Below are positions 33,556 through 41,931 of a stretch of 64,000 bases of DNA, piece after piece. The position numbers and the translations under genes were made by a program. The notes beneath the pieces were generated by a model. The model saw nothing but the letters and a program-made list of their open reading frames with translations, ran no database searches and was not told the DNA's origin. The first letter of the stretch is position 1. Each line of letters opens with the position of its first letter. Source of the stretch: Simiduia agarivorans SA1 = DSM 21679 (GTDB taxonomy: Bacteria > Pseudomonadota > Gammaproteobacteria > Pseudomonadales > Cellvibrionaceae). The stretch is from assembly GCF_000305785.2 (NCBI RefSeq), contig NC_018868.3:434001-498000 (forward strand). The letters run 5' to 3'.

Positions 33556-35388
33556 CTATTCGCCTTTCGGTTTGCGCTTGCGCGGACGAGGTGCATCGTC
33601 GTTACCGCGGCGTTTTCCCTGCGGCTTATCTTTGTAGCCGCCGGCGTCACGATCCCGTGGTGGGCGTTTGCCACGTGCAGGTCGCTCATCATGATACGCG
33701 GGCCCTTCGTCCGGCGCCATGCGAATTGCCTGGCCGCGTATAAAGACTTTATTGCGCATGTGGTTCAGCGTTTCCGGCGGCATACCCGCTGGCAGCTCTA
33801 CCGTTGAAAACCCGTCAAACAGTTTAATGTTGCCGATGTATTTGCTGTCGATATTGGCTTCGTTGGCGATGGCACCGACGATGTCGCCGGGGCGAACGCC
33901 ATGCTCTTTGCCCACCTGCAATTTGAAGCGTTCCATCGGGACATCGGGTTCTGGTCGACGGCCGCGCGGGCGATCACCGCGTTCGCTACGCTCGCTGCGC
34001 TCGTCGCGCGGGCGGCGATTGTCGCGGTCACCTTTGTTGCCACGTTCCTGAAACTTGGGAATATCCGGCAGTTCAACCTGGAGCGGGCGGTCTTTCTGGC
34101 AAAGATAGGCCAGCGCGGACGCGATTTCTTCTGCTGACACATCCTGACTGACACTGAACTCGGCCAGCAGGTCGTAGAAAAATTCCAGCTCTTCGCGTTT
34201 TTCGGCCAGTGTGTCGGCTAATTGCTTTTTGAAATGATCGATGCGGTGCCGGGTGACGGTATCGCCCGTGGGCAACTCCATCATTTCAATTTTCTGCTGA
34301 GTGGCGCGCTCGATCGCAAACAGCAGTCGCTTTTCTCTCGGTGCGACAAACAAAATCGCCTTACCGCTCCGGCCGGCGCGGCCGGTGCGGCCAATGCGGT
34401 GCACGTAGGCTTCACTATCGTAAGGAATGTCGTAGTTCATCACGTGGCTGACGCGTTCGACGTCGATACCGCGTGCGGCCACGTCGGTGGCGACCAGGAT
34501 ATCCAGGCTGCCGCGCTTGAGTCGGTCGATGGTGCGTTCTCGCAGATTCTGGGCCATGTCGCCGTTAATCGCGGCCGCAGAAAAACCACGGGCTTCGAGT
34601 TTTTCGGCCAGTTCCACGGTGGCGGTCTTGGTGCGCACGAAAATGATCATCGCATCAAAGTCTTCCACCTCCAGAATGCGGGTCAATGCATCCAGTTTGT
34701 GGTGCCCGCTGACCATCTGGTAACGCTGCTCAATGTTGCTGCCGGTGGAGCTTTCCGGAGAAATCTTTACTTCTTTGGGCGCATTCAGGTAGCTGTCAGC
34801 GACTTTTTTGATGGGCGGCGGCATGGTGGCTGAAAACAGCGCAGTCTGCCGCTGTTTTGGCGTGTGCTCGAGAATCCACTCGACGTCGTCAATAAACCCC
34901 ATGCGCAACATTTCATCTGCTTCATCGAGTACGATGGCCTGCAGCTGATTCAGTACCAGGCTTTCACGGCGCAAGTGGTCCATCACCCGGCCAGGGGTGC
35001 CCACGATGACTTGTGCGCCACGCTGCAATTGGCGCAGTTGGGCACGCATATCCTGACCGCCGTAAAGCGGCAGAACATGGAATCCGGGCATGTGGCAGGC
35101 ATAGCGTTGGAACGCCTCGGCCACCTGAATCGCCAGTTCGCGTGTGGGCGCGAGCACCAGCACCTGGGGGGCCTGGATGGCCGGGTTGACGCGGGTCAGC
35201 AAGGGCAGGGCAAAGGCGGCGGTTTTTCCGGTGCCGGTCTGGGCTACACCCAGGATATCGTGGCCTTCCAGCAGAAGGGGGATGGCTTGTGCCTGAATAG
35301 GTGAGGGTTGTTCATAGCCGAGTTCGGCAACGGCTTTCAGAATGGCAGGGGTGAGCGCGAGCTCGGCAAAACTGGTGGGTAGGGACAT
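33556..35388 (-). CDS. deaD: DEAD-box ATP-dependent RNA helicase DeaD/CsdA
   Basis: 610 residues from the ATG at 35388 (MSLPTSFAEL); an ATG two codons upstream is equally usable. Helicase motifs in order: GVAQTGTGKTA (Lys55), APTREL, TPGR, LDEADEML (155-158), FSATMP, and HRIGRTGRAGR. After a charged linker full of Arg/Asp (RRPRDERSERSERGDRPRGR) comes the DbpA-type RNA-binding fold (FKLQVGKEHGVRPGDIVGAI) and a basic Arg/Gly tail. This three-part layout identifies DeaD rather than RhlE or SrmB. It unwinds structured RNA in ribosome assembly and mRNA decay, mainly at low temperature. About 160 bp separate it from the divergent gene. Confidence 0.93.
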   Translation of the reverse strand: MSLPTSFAELALTPAILKAVAELGYEQPSPIQAQAIPLLLEGHDILGVAQTGTGKTAAFALPLLTRVNPAIQAPQVLVLAPTRELAIQVAEAFQRYACHMPGFHVLPLYGGQDMRAQLRQLQRGAQVIVGTPGRVMDHLRRESLVLNQLQAIVLDEADEMLRMGFIDDVEWILEHTPKQRQTALFSATMPPPIKKVADSYLNAPKEVKISPESSTGSNIEQRYQMVSGHHKLDALTRILEVEDFDAMIIFVRTKTATVELAEKLEARGFSAAAINGDMAQNLRERTIDRLKRGSLDILVATDVAARGIDVERVSHVMNYDIPYDSEAYVHRIGRTGRAGRSGKAILFVAPREKRLLFAIERATQQKIEMMELPTGDTVTRHRIDHFKKQLADTLAEKREELEFFYDLLAEFSVSQDVSAEEIASALAYLCQKDRPLQVELPDIPKFQERGNKGDRDNRRPRDERSERSERGDRPRGRRPEPDVPMERFKLQVGKEHGVRPGDIVGAIANEANIDSKYIGNIKLFDGFSTVELPAGMPPETLNHMRNKVFIRGQAIRMAPDEGPAYHDERPARGKRPPRDRDAGGYKDKPQGKRRGNDDAPRPRKRKPKGE

Positions 35389-35547
35389 GTACATTCTCGG
35401 TGATGTCGGTAGCCCATCCAGTATTGCGGGCCTCCAACGAAAAAAGGGCGCGCATTGTACAAAAAATGCTCGGCAATAGCGATAGCTTTGACCCATTGTT
35501 TGTGAGTGCGTATTGTGTCCGGCAAATATCCCGGCGAGTTGCCCTGT

Positions 35548-36366
35548 ATGAGTCACCCAGGCCCGTTTTTATCGACCACTGCACTGGCAAAAGCATTGCA
35601 AAAGGAGCCCAAAGAGGTGTTTGCATTGCTGGCCCGCGCACATTGGATGGTCAAAGTGGATGGGCGCTGGCATTTAACTGAGAAAGGGCGGTTTGAGGGC
35701 GGCATTTACCAGCAGCACCCCAAATACGGTGATTATGTGGCCTGGCCCGAAGCGGTGGCCAATCATCCTATCTGGGCGGGTTTGCCGGAGGCGCCGCTTT
35801 CTGCGACCCAGCTTGGCAGGCATTTCGAGCTGCCTGCCAGACTTGTCAATCTGTTACTGGCGTACCTGGGTTGGCAAACACGGGGACTGAAAGGATGGCT
35901 GCTGACAGATTTCGGGCGATTGCAGGGTGGGGAGCAGCAACGAACGGAGGGCGCCAATGTGCCTTTTGTGACCTGGCCGGAGCGGCTCAAGGAGGATGGC
36001 GAGCTGGTCGCGCTAGCGCAGGCTCTGCACAGCGGCCCGGCATTCGATGGGCGGCAATACCCTGATCGACGCCATATTGATGTAGCTAACTGGTTGTATT
36101 TACACGGATTTGTGATTGCTCCGGAAAAAAAGATGGCTGGGGCGCCTGGTTTGGTCAGTTTTTGGATCCCTGCCGTTGCGGTCCTTTTGCACCTTTGGCC
36201 ATCGGCTAAAGGGCCGGATGACATACAGCAACGTATGGAGATGGATACCTGGTTGAAACGGCAGCGCGCAATAGTGCTTCCAGATGACTTCTGTCAGGGT
36301 ATCACGGCACTGGATGAGTGGTTGCCAGGACAGTTGCTCCTGCAAGGTGTCGATAGCCACCACTGA
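35548..36366 (+). CDS. Duplicated winged-helix protein with a degenerate nuclease-like C-terminus
   Basis: 272 residues from the ATG at 35548; a GTG at 35506 is possible. Two similar units of about 60 residues follow each other: STTALAKALQKEP...WHLTEKGRFEGG...VAWPE, then SATQLGRHFELPA...WLLTDFGRLQGG...VTWPE. Each looks like a winged helix-turn-helix. The C-terminal third (IDVANWLYLHGFVIAPEKKM to LDEWLPGQLLLQG) resembles, from memory, a nuclease-type domain in larger homologues, but the acidic residues I expect there are replaced (SFWIP, LLHLWPS). I infer DNA binding without cleavage. Function unknown. Confidence 0.7.
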   Translation: MSHPGPFLSTTALAKALQKEPKEVFALLARAHWMVKVDGRWHLTEKGRFEGGIYQQHPKYGDYVAWPEAVANHPIWAGLPEAPLSATQLGRHFELPARLVNLLLAYLGWQTRGLKGWLLTDFGRLQGGEQQRTEGANVPFVTWPERLKEDGELVALAQALHSGPAFDGRQYPDRRHIDVANWLYLHGFVIAPEKKMAGAPGLVSFWIPAVAVLLHLWPSAKGPDDIQQRMEMDTWLKRQRAIVLPDDFCQGITALDEWLPGQLLLQGVDSHH

Positions 36367-36503
36367 GGCGCACTGCCGGGCGCTTGCGGAGTGTTAAAGG
36401 ACGCTGGTACTATGGTGCTTAATATGTCCCGGCACATAGTGTGATAGTCTGAATTTGACGGGATATCTGGAATTAGTTGTAGTCCTGGCGCTGGCGGGGG
36501 CTA

Positions 36504-36529
36504 TCCGGTACCGGAATCCTCGTTATAAT
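36504..36529 (+). promoter_or_regulatory. Palindrome and -10 box before a membrane-protein gene
   Basis: TCCGGTACCGGA (36504-36515) is a perfect 12-bp palindrome, and a consensus TATAAT follows at 36524-36529, 50 bp before the next start codon. No good -35 is present, so the palindrome may bind an activator. Confidence 0.45.
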
Positions 36530-36578
36530 GATGACGCTGGTTCCTTAAATTGGGCTTTACAGTTGCAGGCATAAGGAA

Positions 36579-37184
36579 ATGACCTTACTCATTCCCCACA
36601 ACAAGCAGTTGGGCTTGCTGTCTGAAGCAGAGTCTCAGTGCTTCCAAATCGCGCGCAGACACCAGCGTCGCCAGTTGGTGGCTAACCTGTTTAACCTCAA
36701 ACGACTGTTCTGGTCTCCCAGTTTTGAGCGTCTGGTGTGGTCCGGTAATGTGGGCCGCTTTATCATGCAGTGCCTGATACTACTGGTTTATATACCCGTT
36801 AATTTCCTGGTGGAACTGGTCCGGTTTCTCCACAATCTGGTGTTGTTCCCAGCGCGTTTTATCCTGACGTTTTTTAACCCTTCCGGGCTGCATGCCCCGG
36901 GTGAAAAGAATCTGGTTGGCCTGTACAACGCTTTTTTCCCGTTCCTTGAGCTCAGTGTAGAACGTACCCAGCGCTGTCTTGAGGATTGGGTGCCAGTGTT
37001 GTACGGGGCGGATAAAGCCAAGCGTCATCGCCTGGCTTATTACGTGGAAGATGAACGTCAAAAGCAGCAGCGAGCGGCTTCACAAAGCGGTGTCATGGCT
37101 GCATCGTTCCGATCCTATCGGGCGATTGCCCGGGAGCGACTGTCAAAAGACCTTGGTCACTACACGGGCGCACGCTGCGACTAG
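36579..37184 (+). CDS. Putative inner-membrane protein of unknown function
   Basis: 201 residues with an AAGGA ribosome site. The first 60 residues are basic and soluble (RRHQRRQLVANLF). A hydrophobic block at about 62-100 (MQCLILLVYIPVNFLVELV, then LVLFPARFILTFF) can form one long or two short membrane segments. The C-terminal 90 residues are basic again. No family recognised. It converges with the DUF3806 gene, 11 bp apart. Confidence 0.65.
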   Translation: MTLLIPHNKQLGLLSEAESQCFQIARRHQRRQLVANLFNLKRLFWSPSFERLVWSGNVGRFIMQCLILLVYIPVNFLVELVRFLHNLVLFPARFILTFFNPSGLHAPGEKNLVGLYNAFFPFLELSVERTQRCLEDWVPVLYGADKAKRHRLAYYVEDERQKQQRAASQSGVMAASFRSYRAIARERLSKDLGHYTGARCD

Positions 37185-37195
37185 CGTTTGTCTTG

Positions 37196-37699
37196 TCAGG
37201 CGTCGTAAGGGTTTTGAGGTAATACTGGCGCCACCATCTCTAACGCTTCGTTATAAATCTTGTTGACGTCAGGATAGAGGCCTACGGCCATGCGTCGGGA
37301 CAGCATTGTCACCGGAAACAGGCAGTGCTCGGTTTGGGGCACGCACAAGGCTCGACTTCTGCCGTCGCCATCTTCATAGACAAACCATTGCATGCCAGTT
37401 TCCTGCGCCAGCACATTGCCTAAAACCATACCCAATGCTTGCTGCCGTCGGGTATCCGTTTTATCGATCAGTCCCCGATTGATAATGCGTTGCAGATAGT
37501 CCAGATCGGTCTTGGATTGCCGGAGTTGGCCACCAAACTCATCCCGCACCAGTTCCTCAATATTGGCGACTTGCGCCGCCATATACTGCTTGTCTGTCCA
37601 GCCCAGGTCGGAGACAGGAGAGGACTCAGCCATGGCGGGCAGTGTGGTGCAAAGGGTGCCCATGGAAATGAGGCGTACGAAGCTTTTGAAATGCGGCAT
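37196..37699 (-). CDS. DUF3806 family exported protein
   Basis: 167 residues from the ATG at 37699, with AAGG ahead. A signal peptide ends near TLPAMAES. The mature part has EELVRDEFGGQLRQSKTDLDYLQRI, ALGMVLGNVLAQETGMQWFVYEDGDG, and FPVTMLSRRM, the conserved order of DUF3806. The family has no known reaction. The genes on both sides run convergently or divergently, so no operon partner is apparent. Confidence 0.8.
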   Translation of the reverse strand: MPHFKSFVRLISMGTLCTTLPAMAESSPVSDLGWTDKQYMAAQVANIEELVRDEFGGQLRQSKTDLDYLQRIINRGLIDKTDTRRQQALGMVLGNVLAQETGMQWFVYEDGDGRSRALCVPQTEHCLFPVTMLSRRMAVGLYPDVNKIYNEALEMVAPVLPQNPYDA

Positions 37700-37786
37700 A
37701 ATAGGCGACCTTGAATGCAACTGAAGGTTTCAGGACTATAGCGGCTGAAGCCTTTGGTGTGAACGATTTTACGAGATGATGTTTGA

Positions 37787-38794
37787 ATGACCATTAATGC
37801 GGTATCGCTTTTACGATTCAAAACCGATGGCGACAACACCAGTTTTCAGGCCCGGCCTGAAGCACACCCGGTCACCGGCTTGGTTCAGGCGCTGGGCCAG
37901 GAGTTGAAGCTGGCGTTTATCGGTAAGGCAGGTAAGCAATTCGGGTTCTTTTCCAGTGACACTGGTGCCTGTCCTTTTCCGGCGTTATTGCGCGATTACC
38001 TGGAAGGGCGGCAAGGGTTTGAATCGCTTGCTAAACGCTATGCTGAGCAATTGCAGTTGGCCCTCGCCCAGTCGGATGCCCAATACGACGGCTATGTTCT
38101 GCTCATTCATGAAACTCTGGCAGACATGGATCACGTGTACATCTATCTGGTGCAGCACGAAGGTGGGCTGTGGATAGATTCCTCCATGACTATCGCTGAA
38201 AGCAAACTGGTGGATGTTCGGGGTCTGAGAGCCGGCATTAAAGTGGATGTGCCCGCTTTTCTGGCGCAATCTACCGAGCCCTATCTGGCTCAGCTGAAAG
38301 CGCGTGGAGACAAAGCGCTGGCGGATGCGTTTGAAATGGCCTGTGGTTTTGTTGACCCGGTAGATAACGCTGCCCAGACCAGCGCGTTTTTGCAGCTGGT
38401 TGAGCGGTACAGTGCAAACCTTGAGCAGGAGCGTGCGGTGGCTTGTCGCAAGCGCGCCGCAGAATACTGTATTGAACAGGACAAGGTCGGGAATGCCGTG
38501 GACATTGCGAACCTGTCTGAAGAGCTGGATGAGGAGTCACCTGCGGCCTTTGAGCAATTTGTTCACTCTGCTGCGCCGGATGCGCCTGCTCATTTTTTTG
38601 CTGATCGCAAGCAGGTGCGACAGTTCGTGCGTATCTCCGGTCGCTCGGATAATCTCAGCCTGAGCTTTTCTTCCGAGTGCCTGGGCCAGACCATCGTGTA
38701 CGACTCCGGAACTGATACGTTACTGGTAAAGGATATCCCCAGCGCTTTGAAAGCCCGGTTGATAAAGTTTATGAAAGAGTCTCAGGAGGGCTGA
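37787..38794 (+). CDS. yejK: Nucleoid-associated protein YejK/NdpA
   Basis: 335 residues, matching the 37-kDa nucleoid-associated family. The N-terminus carries a beta-rich domain with HPVTGLVQALGQELKLAF. GYVLLIHETLADMDHVYIYLVQ and DSSMTIAESKLVDVRGLRAGIKVD lie in the middle, and the C-terminal half has the helical ACRKRAAEYCIEQDK segment. It associates with the nucleoid in exponential phase; the exact action is not settled. A small coiled-coil gene follows after 3 bp and is likely cotranscribed. Confidence 0.88.
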   Translation: MTINAVSLLRFKTDGDNTSFQARPEAHPVTGLVQALGQELKLAFIGKAGKQFGFFSSDTGACPFPALLRDYLEGRQGFESLAKRYAEQLQLALAQSDAQYDGYVLLIHETLADMDHVYIYLVQHEGGLWIDSSMTIAESKLVDVRGLRAGIKVDVPAFLAQSTEPYLAQLKARGDKALADAFEMACGFVDPVDNAAQTSAFLQLVERYSANLEQERAVACRKRAAEYCIEQDKVGNAVDIANLSEELDEESPAAFEQFVHSAAPDAPAHFFADRKQVRQFVRISGRSDNLSLSFSSECLGQTIVYDSGTDTLLVKDIPSALKARLIKFMKESQEG

Positions 38795-38797
38795 CGT

Positions 38798-39157
38798 ATG
38801 AACAACCGGTTATTGTTGTTGCTGATGATGCTGGTGGTCATGGTATGCGGTTGGCAGTTGTATGAAGGGCACAAACGCGAGCGATTGTTGAGTCAACAGG
38901 TGCAGCAACTTACACAAGATGTAAACCGGCTTGAGCAGCGATTGCTGGTGGTAGAGGCAGAGGCTGAACAGCTGCGCAGCGAAAGCATGGGGGAGGTTGT
39001 TCGTAAGGCCAATGGCGCTTTGCTCGATGCCTGGAAAGGATTGTTACAAAAGCTAGATCAGGAAGTGGATGAAGCGCGTGAGGAAATTGAGCGCCGCTAT
39101 CAATCGCCCGAGGAATCACCCGAGGAAACGTCCTCGGATACGTTGAAGCGCACCTGA
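38798..39157 (+). CDS. Small membrane-anchored coiled-coil protein
   Basis: 119 residues. One N-terminal membrane helix (LLLLLMMLVVMVCGWQLY) is followed by a heptad-rich coiled coil (RLLSQQVQQLTQDVNRLEQRL to about residue 63), then an acidic Ser/Glu tail. GGAGGG lies ahead of the start, within the end of yejK. The anchor-plus-coil layout resembles FtsB/FtsL-type or RmuC-like adaptors, but I do not recognise a family. Confidence 0.68.
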   Translation: MNNRLLLLLMMLVVMVCGWQLYEGHKRERLLSQQVQQLTQDVNRLEQRLLVVEAEAEQLRSESMGEVVRKANGALLDAWKGLLQKLDQEVDEAREEIERRYQSPEESPEETSSDTLKRT

Positions 39158-39178
39158 TAACAGCGGGTGAAAATGAAA

Positions 39179-39799
39179 TTATTTAGAATCTCGTCTGTCT
39201 CCGATTTTTCTGGCGGGTGAGCCCGCCATGATTGACCATGGTGCCACATTGCGGGTTACGGTAGAGTTCATCCCGATAATGGCGTGATCCCCGATCTGCA
39301 CGCCGTCAGTAATACCGCAATGCGCACCTATCCAGACGTCTTTGCCGATAGTAATGCCCTTGGATGTGATGGGTTGTGTCGAAATCAAGTCCAGAGCGCT
39401 CGTGCCATGGTTGAACGCGTAAAGAGCGCAGCCAGCGGCAATGCGCGTGTAATCGCCTATAACGATGCCGCCTCTGCTGCCCTCAAGTTTGCAGTCCTGA
39501 TTGATGGAAACCGATCGCCCGATTTGAATCGGACCGTGAAGAAAACAGTTTGCCGCAATGAAACTACTGTCGCCCAGTTGTATCGTTCGTCCCGGTTCCG
39601 CAAACAGGTTGGCGTTTTCTGCGACAAAGCAATGCTCACCAAACGTCACGGTTTCTAGAGCTGCCAGTCTTTGCTGGAGCGCATTCTGCCATTCGGTAGC
39701 CCAAAGCTTATGCTTGTCTTTCAGGGTGAAATACAGCCACGGCATGAAGTTCAACCGTTGTTTATGCTGCTCGCGGTAGGGGGCGTTGTTGTCAGTCAA
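39179..39799 (-). CDS. Hexapeptide-repeat acetyltransferase
   Basis: 206 residues. Repeated [IV]G-x4 units form a left-handed beta helix: IQLGDSSFIAANCFLHGPIQIG, IVIGDYTRIAAGCALYAF, ITIGKDVWIGAHCGIT, VQIGDHAIIGMNSTV. The end VTRNVAPWSIMAGSPARKIG is diagnostic of maltose/galactoside/sugar O-acetyltransferases, with the catalytic His in YAFNHG. The gene starts with TTG at 39799, overlapping the upstream TGA as TTGA, so it is probably translated by coupling. Acetyl-CoA-dependent transfer to a sugar or surface glycan is expected; the acceptor is unknown. Confidence 0.82.
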   Translation of the reverse strand: MTDNNAPYREQHKQRLNFMPWLYFTLKDKHKLWATEWQNALQQRLAALETVTFGEHCFVAENANLFAEPGRTIQLGDSSFIAANCFLHGPIQIGRSVSINQDCKLEGSRGGIVIGDYTRIAAGCALYAFNHGTSALDLISTQPITSKGITIGKDVWIGAHCGITDGVQIGDHAIIGMNSTVTRNVAPWSIMAGSPARKIGDRRDSK

Positions 39800-40056
39800 T
39801 GGCTGTGCGGTTCATCAATAATGACTTCACCGTCCATGCACGTGATACGGATTTTATCCAGCCGGGGATGGGCGTGGCTGGACAGTCTATGGATCATGTC
39901 ATTGCGGTCGAGGGTCATGGTGCCAAGATGCAATACACGTACGCATACGCCTTTGCACTGAGCGTGAGTCAGCAGGCTTTGTAGTTGAAAACTGTCGACC
40001 TGATAGCGACCTACAGGGAATTGCGGATGGATTTCGGTAAAGTCATCGTATTTCAC
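39796..40056 (-). CDS. Small protein of unknown function, coupled to the acetyltransferase
   Basis: 86 residues starting at a GTG (40056) with GGAG 7 bp ahead. It has a mixed alpha/beta composition, one Cys pair (QCKGVCVRV) and a predicted C-terminal beta strand (IRITCMDGEVIIDE). The stop overlaps the next start in TTGA. No family recognised. Confidence 0.6.
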   Translation of the reverse strand: MKYDDFTEIHPQFPVGRYQVDSFQLQSLLTHAQCKGVCVRVLHLGTMTLDRNDMIHRLSSHAHPRLDKIRITCMDGEVIIDEPHSH

Positions 40057-40119
40057 GACATGTCTCCAAGTCTAAATGCCTTAGCCTAATCCATCCGGGT
40101 GTTTATGCATTGATCTCGA

Positions 40120-41613
40120 TCAGCCGAGCGCCACCGTGTAAAGGCCTACACCGCCCAATACAATGGTGTAAGGAAGTGCCATTACCACCATTTTTCCGTA
40201 AGACAGGCGAATTAAGGGGGCCAATGCAGAGGTTAGCAGGAACAAGAAGGCTGCCTGTCCATTGGGCGTGGCCACGCTGGGCAGGTTAGTGCCGGCATTG
40301 ATCGCGATGGCAAGGTTCTCGAAATGCGGTCTGTCGATGGTGCCGGCAAGCAACGCATCCTTAACTTCATTAATGTAGACAGTGGCAACAAAGACGTTGT
40401 CGCTGATCATTGAAAGCACGCCGTTGGCGATGAACAGCATAGGTAATTGATCGTCTGGCTCCAGGCTTAGTACCCACTGGGTGATGGGCGTGAACAGGTG
40501 GAGCTCGTGAATCACTGCCACGATGGCAAAAAAGACCACCAACAGCGCTGTGAAGGGCAATGCTTCTTCAAACGCATGACCGATCTGGTGTTCTTCAATG
40601 ATGCCGTTGAAGGCTGTAAGGAATACGATAATCATCAGGCCTACCAGGCCGACTTCCGCCACGTGGAAGGCCAGTGACAGCATCAGGATAATGGCGCCGA
40701 TACCTTGCACCCATAGTTGGGCTTTTTCTGCCGGAGTACGCTTTGCATCCATTTCATCTGAGTAGGATTTTAATACGGTGCGTACATTTTCAGGCAGTGT
40801 GGCGCCGTAGCCGAACCAGCCGGTTTTTTCGAGTACAAGGCAGCACGCCAGGCCGGCTGCGAGAGTTGGCATGGTGACGTGGGCCATCTTCAGGAAAAAT
40901 GTCACAAAATCCCAGCCGGCTTTTTCCGCAATCAACAGATTCTGGGGTTCGCCTACTAGCGTGCATACACCTCCGAGCGCCGTGCCGACCGCGCCGTGCA
41001 TGATCAGCGAGCGCAGAAACGCGCGGAATTGATCGAGGTCGGTACGGTGATATTCGACGACACTGCTGTCATCGCCGTGGTCGTGTTTGGAGGCAGTGTT
41101 GCCCGAAGCAACCTTGTGGTAGACCGCGTAAAACCCGACGGCCACGCTGATCAATACGGCGGTGACTGTAAGTGCGTCCAGGAAGGCTGAGAGAATCGCG
41201 GCGACCAAAGAAAACAGCAGCGACAGGATCATCTTCGAGCGCACGCCTATGAGTATCTTGGTGAACAGAAACAGCAGCAGATTCTTCATGAAATAGATGC
41301 CAGCTACCATGAACATCAGTAGCAGGATAACCGGGAAGTTGGCCACTACCTCGGCGTAGATTACCTTGGGGCCAGCCATGCCCAGTATTGCGGCTTCAAT
41401 TGCCAGCAGGCCACCCGGTTGCAAGGGGTAGCACTTAAGTGCCATAGCCAGGGTGAAGATGAACTCGCCGATTAACAGCCACCCCGCCGTAAAGGGGTGC
41501 AGGGAATAGACAAGGGGATTGATTAAAAGGAAGCCGATAATGGTGAGCTTGTACCATTGGGGGGCTTGGCCCAAGAAGTTCTTGAGCAGGGCTTGGGGTA
41601 CCGTTTGCGACAT
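40120..41613 (-). CDS. nhaB: Na+/H+ antiporter NhaB
   Basis: 497 residues with about a dozen hydrophobic segments. [16 protein letters not shown], the long loop [38 protein letters not shown], and the C-terminal [25 protein letters not shown] and [19 protein letters not shown] are hallmarks of NhaB. It exchanges cytoplasmic Na+ for periplasmic H+ and is normal in marine bacteria. It is divergent from the ChpA-like gene. Confidence 0.95.
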   Translation of the reverse strand: MSQTVPQALLKNFLGQAPQWYKLTIIGFLLINPLVYSLHPFTAGWLLIGEFIFTLAMALKCYPLQPGGLLAIEAAILGMAGPKVIYAEVVANFPVILLLMFMVAGIYFMKNLLLFLFTKILIGVRSKMILSLLFSLVAAILSAFLDALTVTAVLISVAVGFYAVYHKVASGNTASKHDHGDDSSVVEYHRTDLDQFRAFLRSLIMHGAVGTALGGVCTLVGEPQNLLIAEKAGWDFVTFFLKMAHVTMPTLAAGLACCLVLEKTGWFGYGATLPENVRTVLKSYSDEMDAKRTPAEKAQLWVQGIGAIILMLSLAFHVAEVGLVGLMIIVFLTAFNGIIEEHQIGHAFEEALPFTALLVVFFAIVAVIHELHLFTPITQWVLSLEPDDQLPMLFIANGVLSMISDNVFVATVYINEVKDALLAGTIDRPHFENLAIAINAGTNLPSVATPNGQAAFLFLLTSALAPLIRLSYGKMVVMALPYTIVLGGVGLYTVALG

Positions 41614-41931
41614 GTTGAATCCTCGTGTGCCAGGGGGGCTGGCAGTTCTCTCCTGATGGGTATTGATCGAGCCGGTTGGCTCTTTTCAGGCTTCGTATGG
41701 CCTTTATTCGCCCTGATGATCTTGACTATCGGGTCTGGTGCTTCGCTGGCACCGACGAGAGCCTACTCATTTTGTTAAAAAATTCAATATTTTCAACAAG
41801 ATCGCTGGCGAAATGAAAGCATTTGCTTGATTATAGTCAAGTTAATTCAGAGCCATACTATAGTTGAATCTGGCCCCGGCGATGACGCCCGGCGTACGTC
41901 CAAGGCTCAAGCATGCAGAGTAGGTGAATTT
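41614..41931. other. Spacer between nhaB and the ChpA-like gene
   Basis: 318 bp, AT-rich from about 41770. It holds the Fnr-like box and -10-like hexamers at 41856-41864. No small ORF with a good ribosome site was seen. Confidence 0.5.
41827..41840. promoter_or_regulatory. Fnr/Anr-type binding site
   Basis: TTGAT-TATA-GTCAA matches the Fnr consensus TTGAT-N4-ATCAA with one change. It is about 91 bp before the GTG of the ChpA-like gene, with TATAGT/TACTAT -10-like sequences 16-24 bp downstream, close to the position used by activating Fnr dimers. An fnr gene is in this window (17510-18244). Confidence 0.55.
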
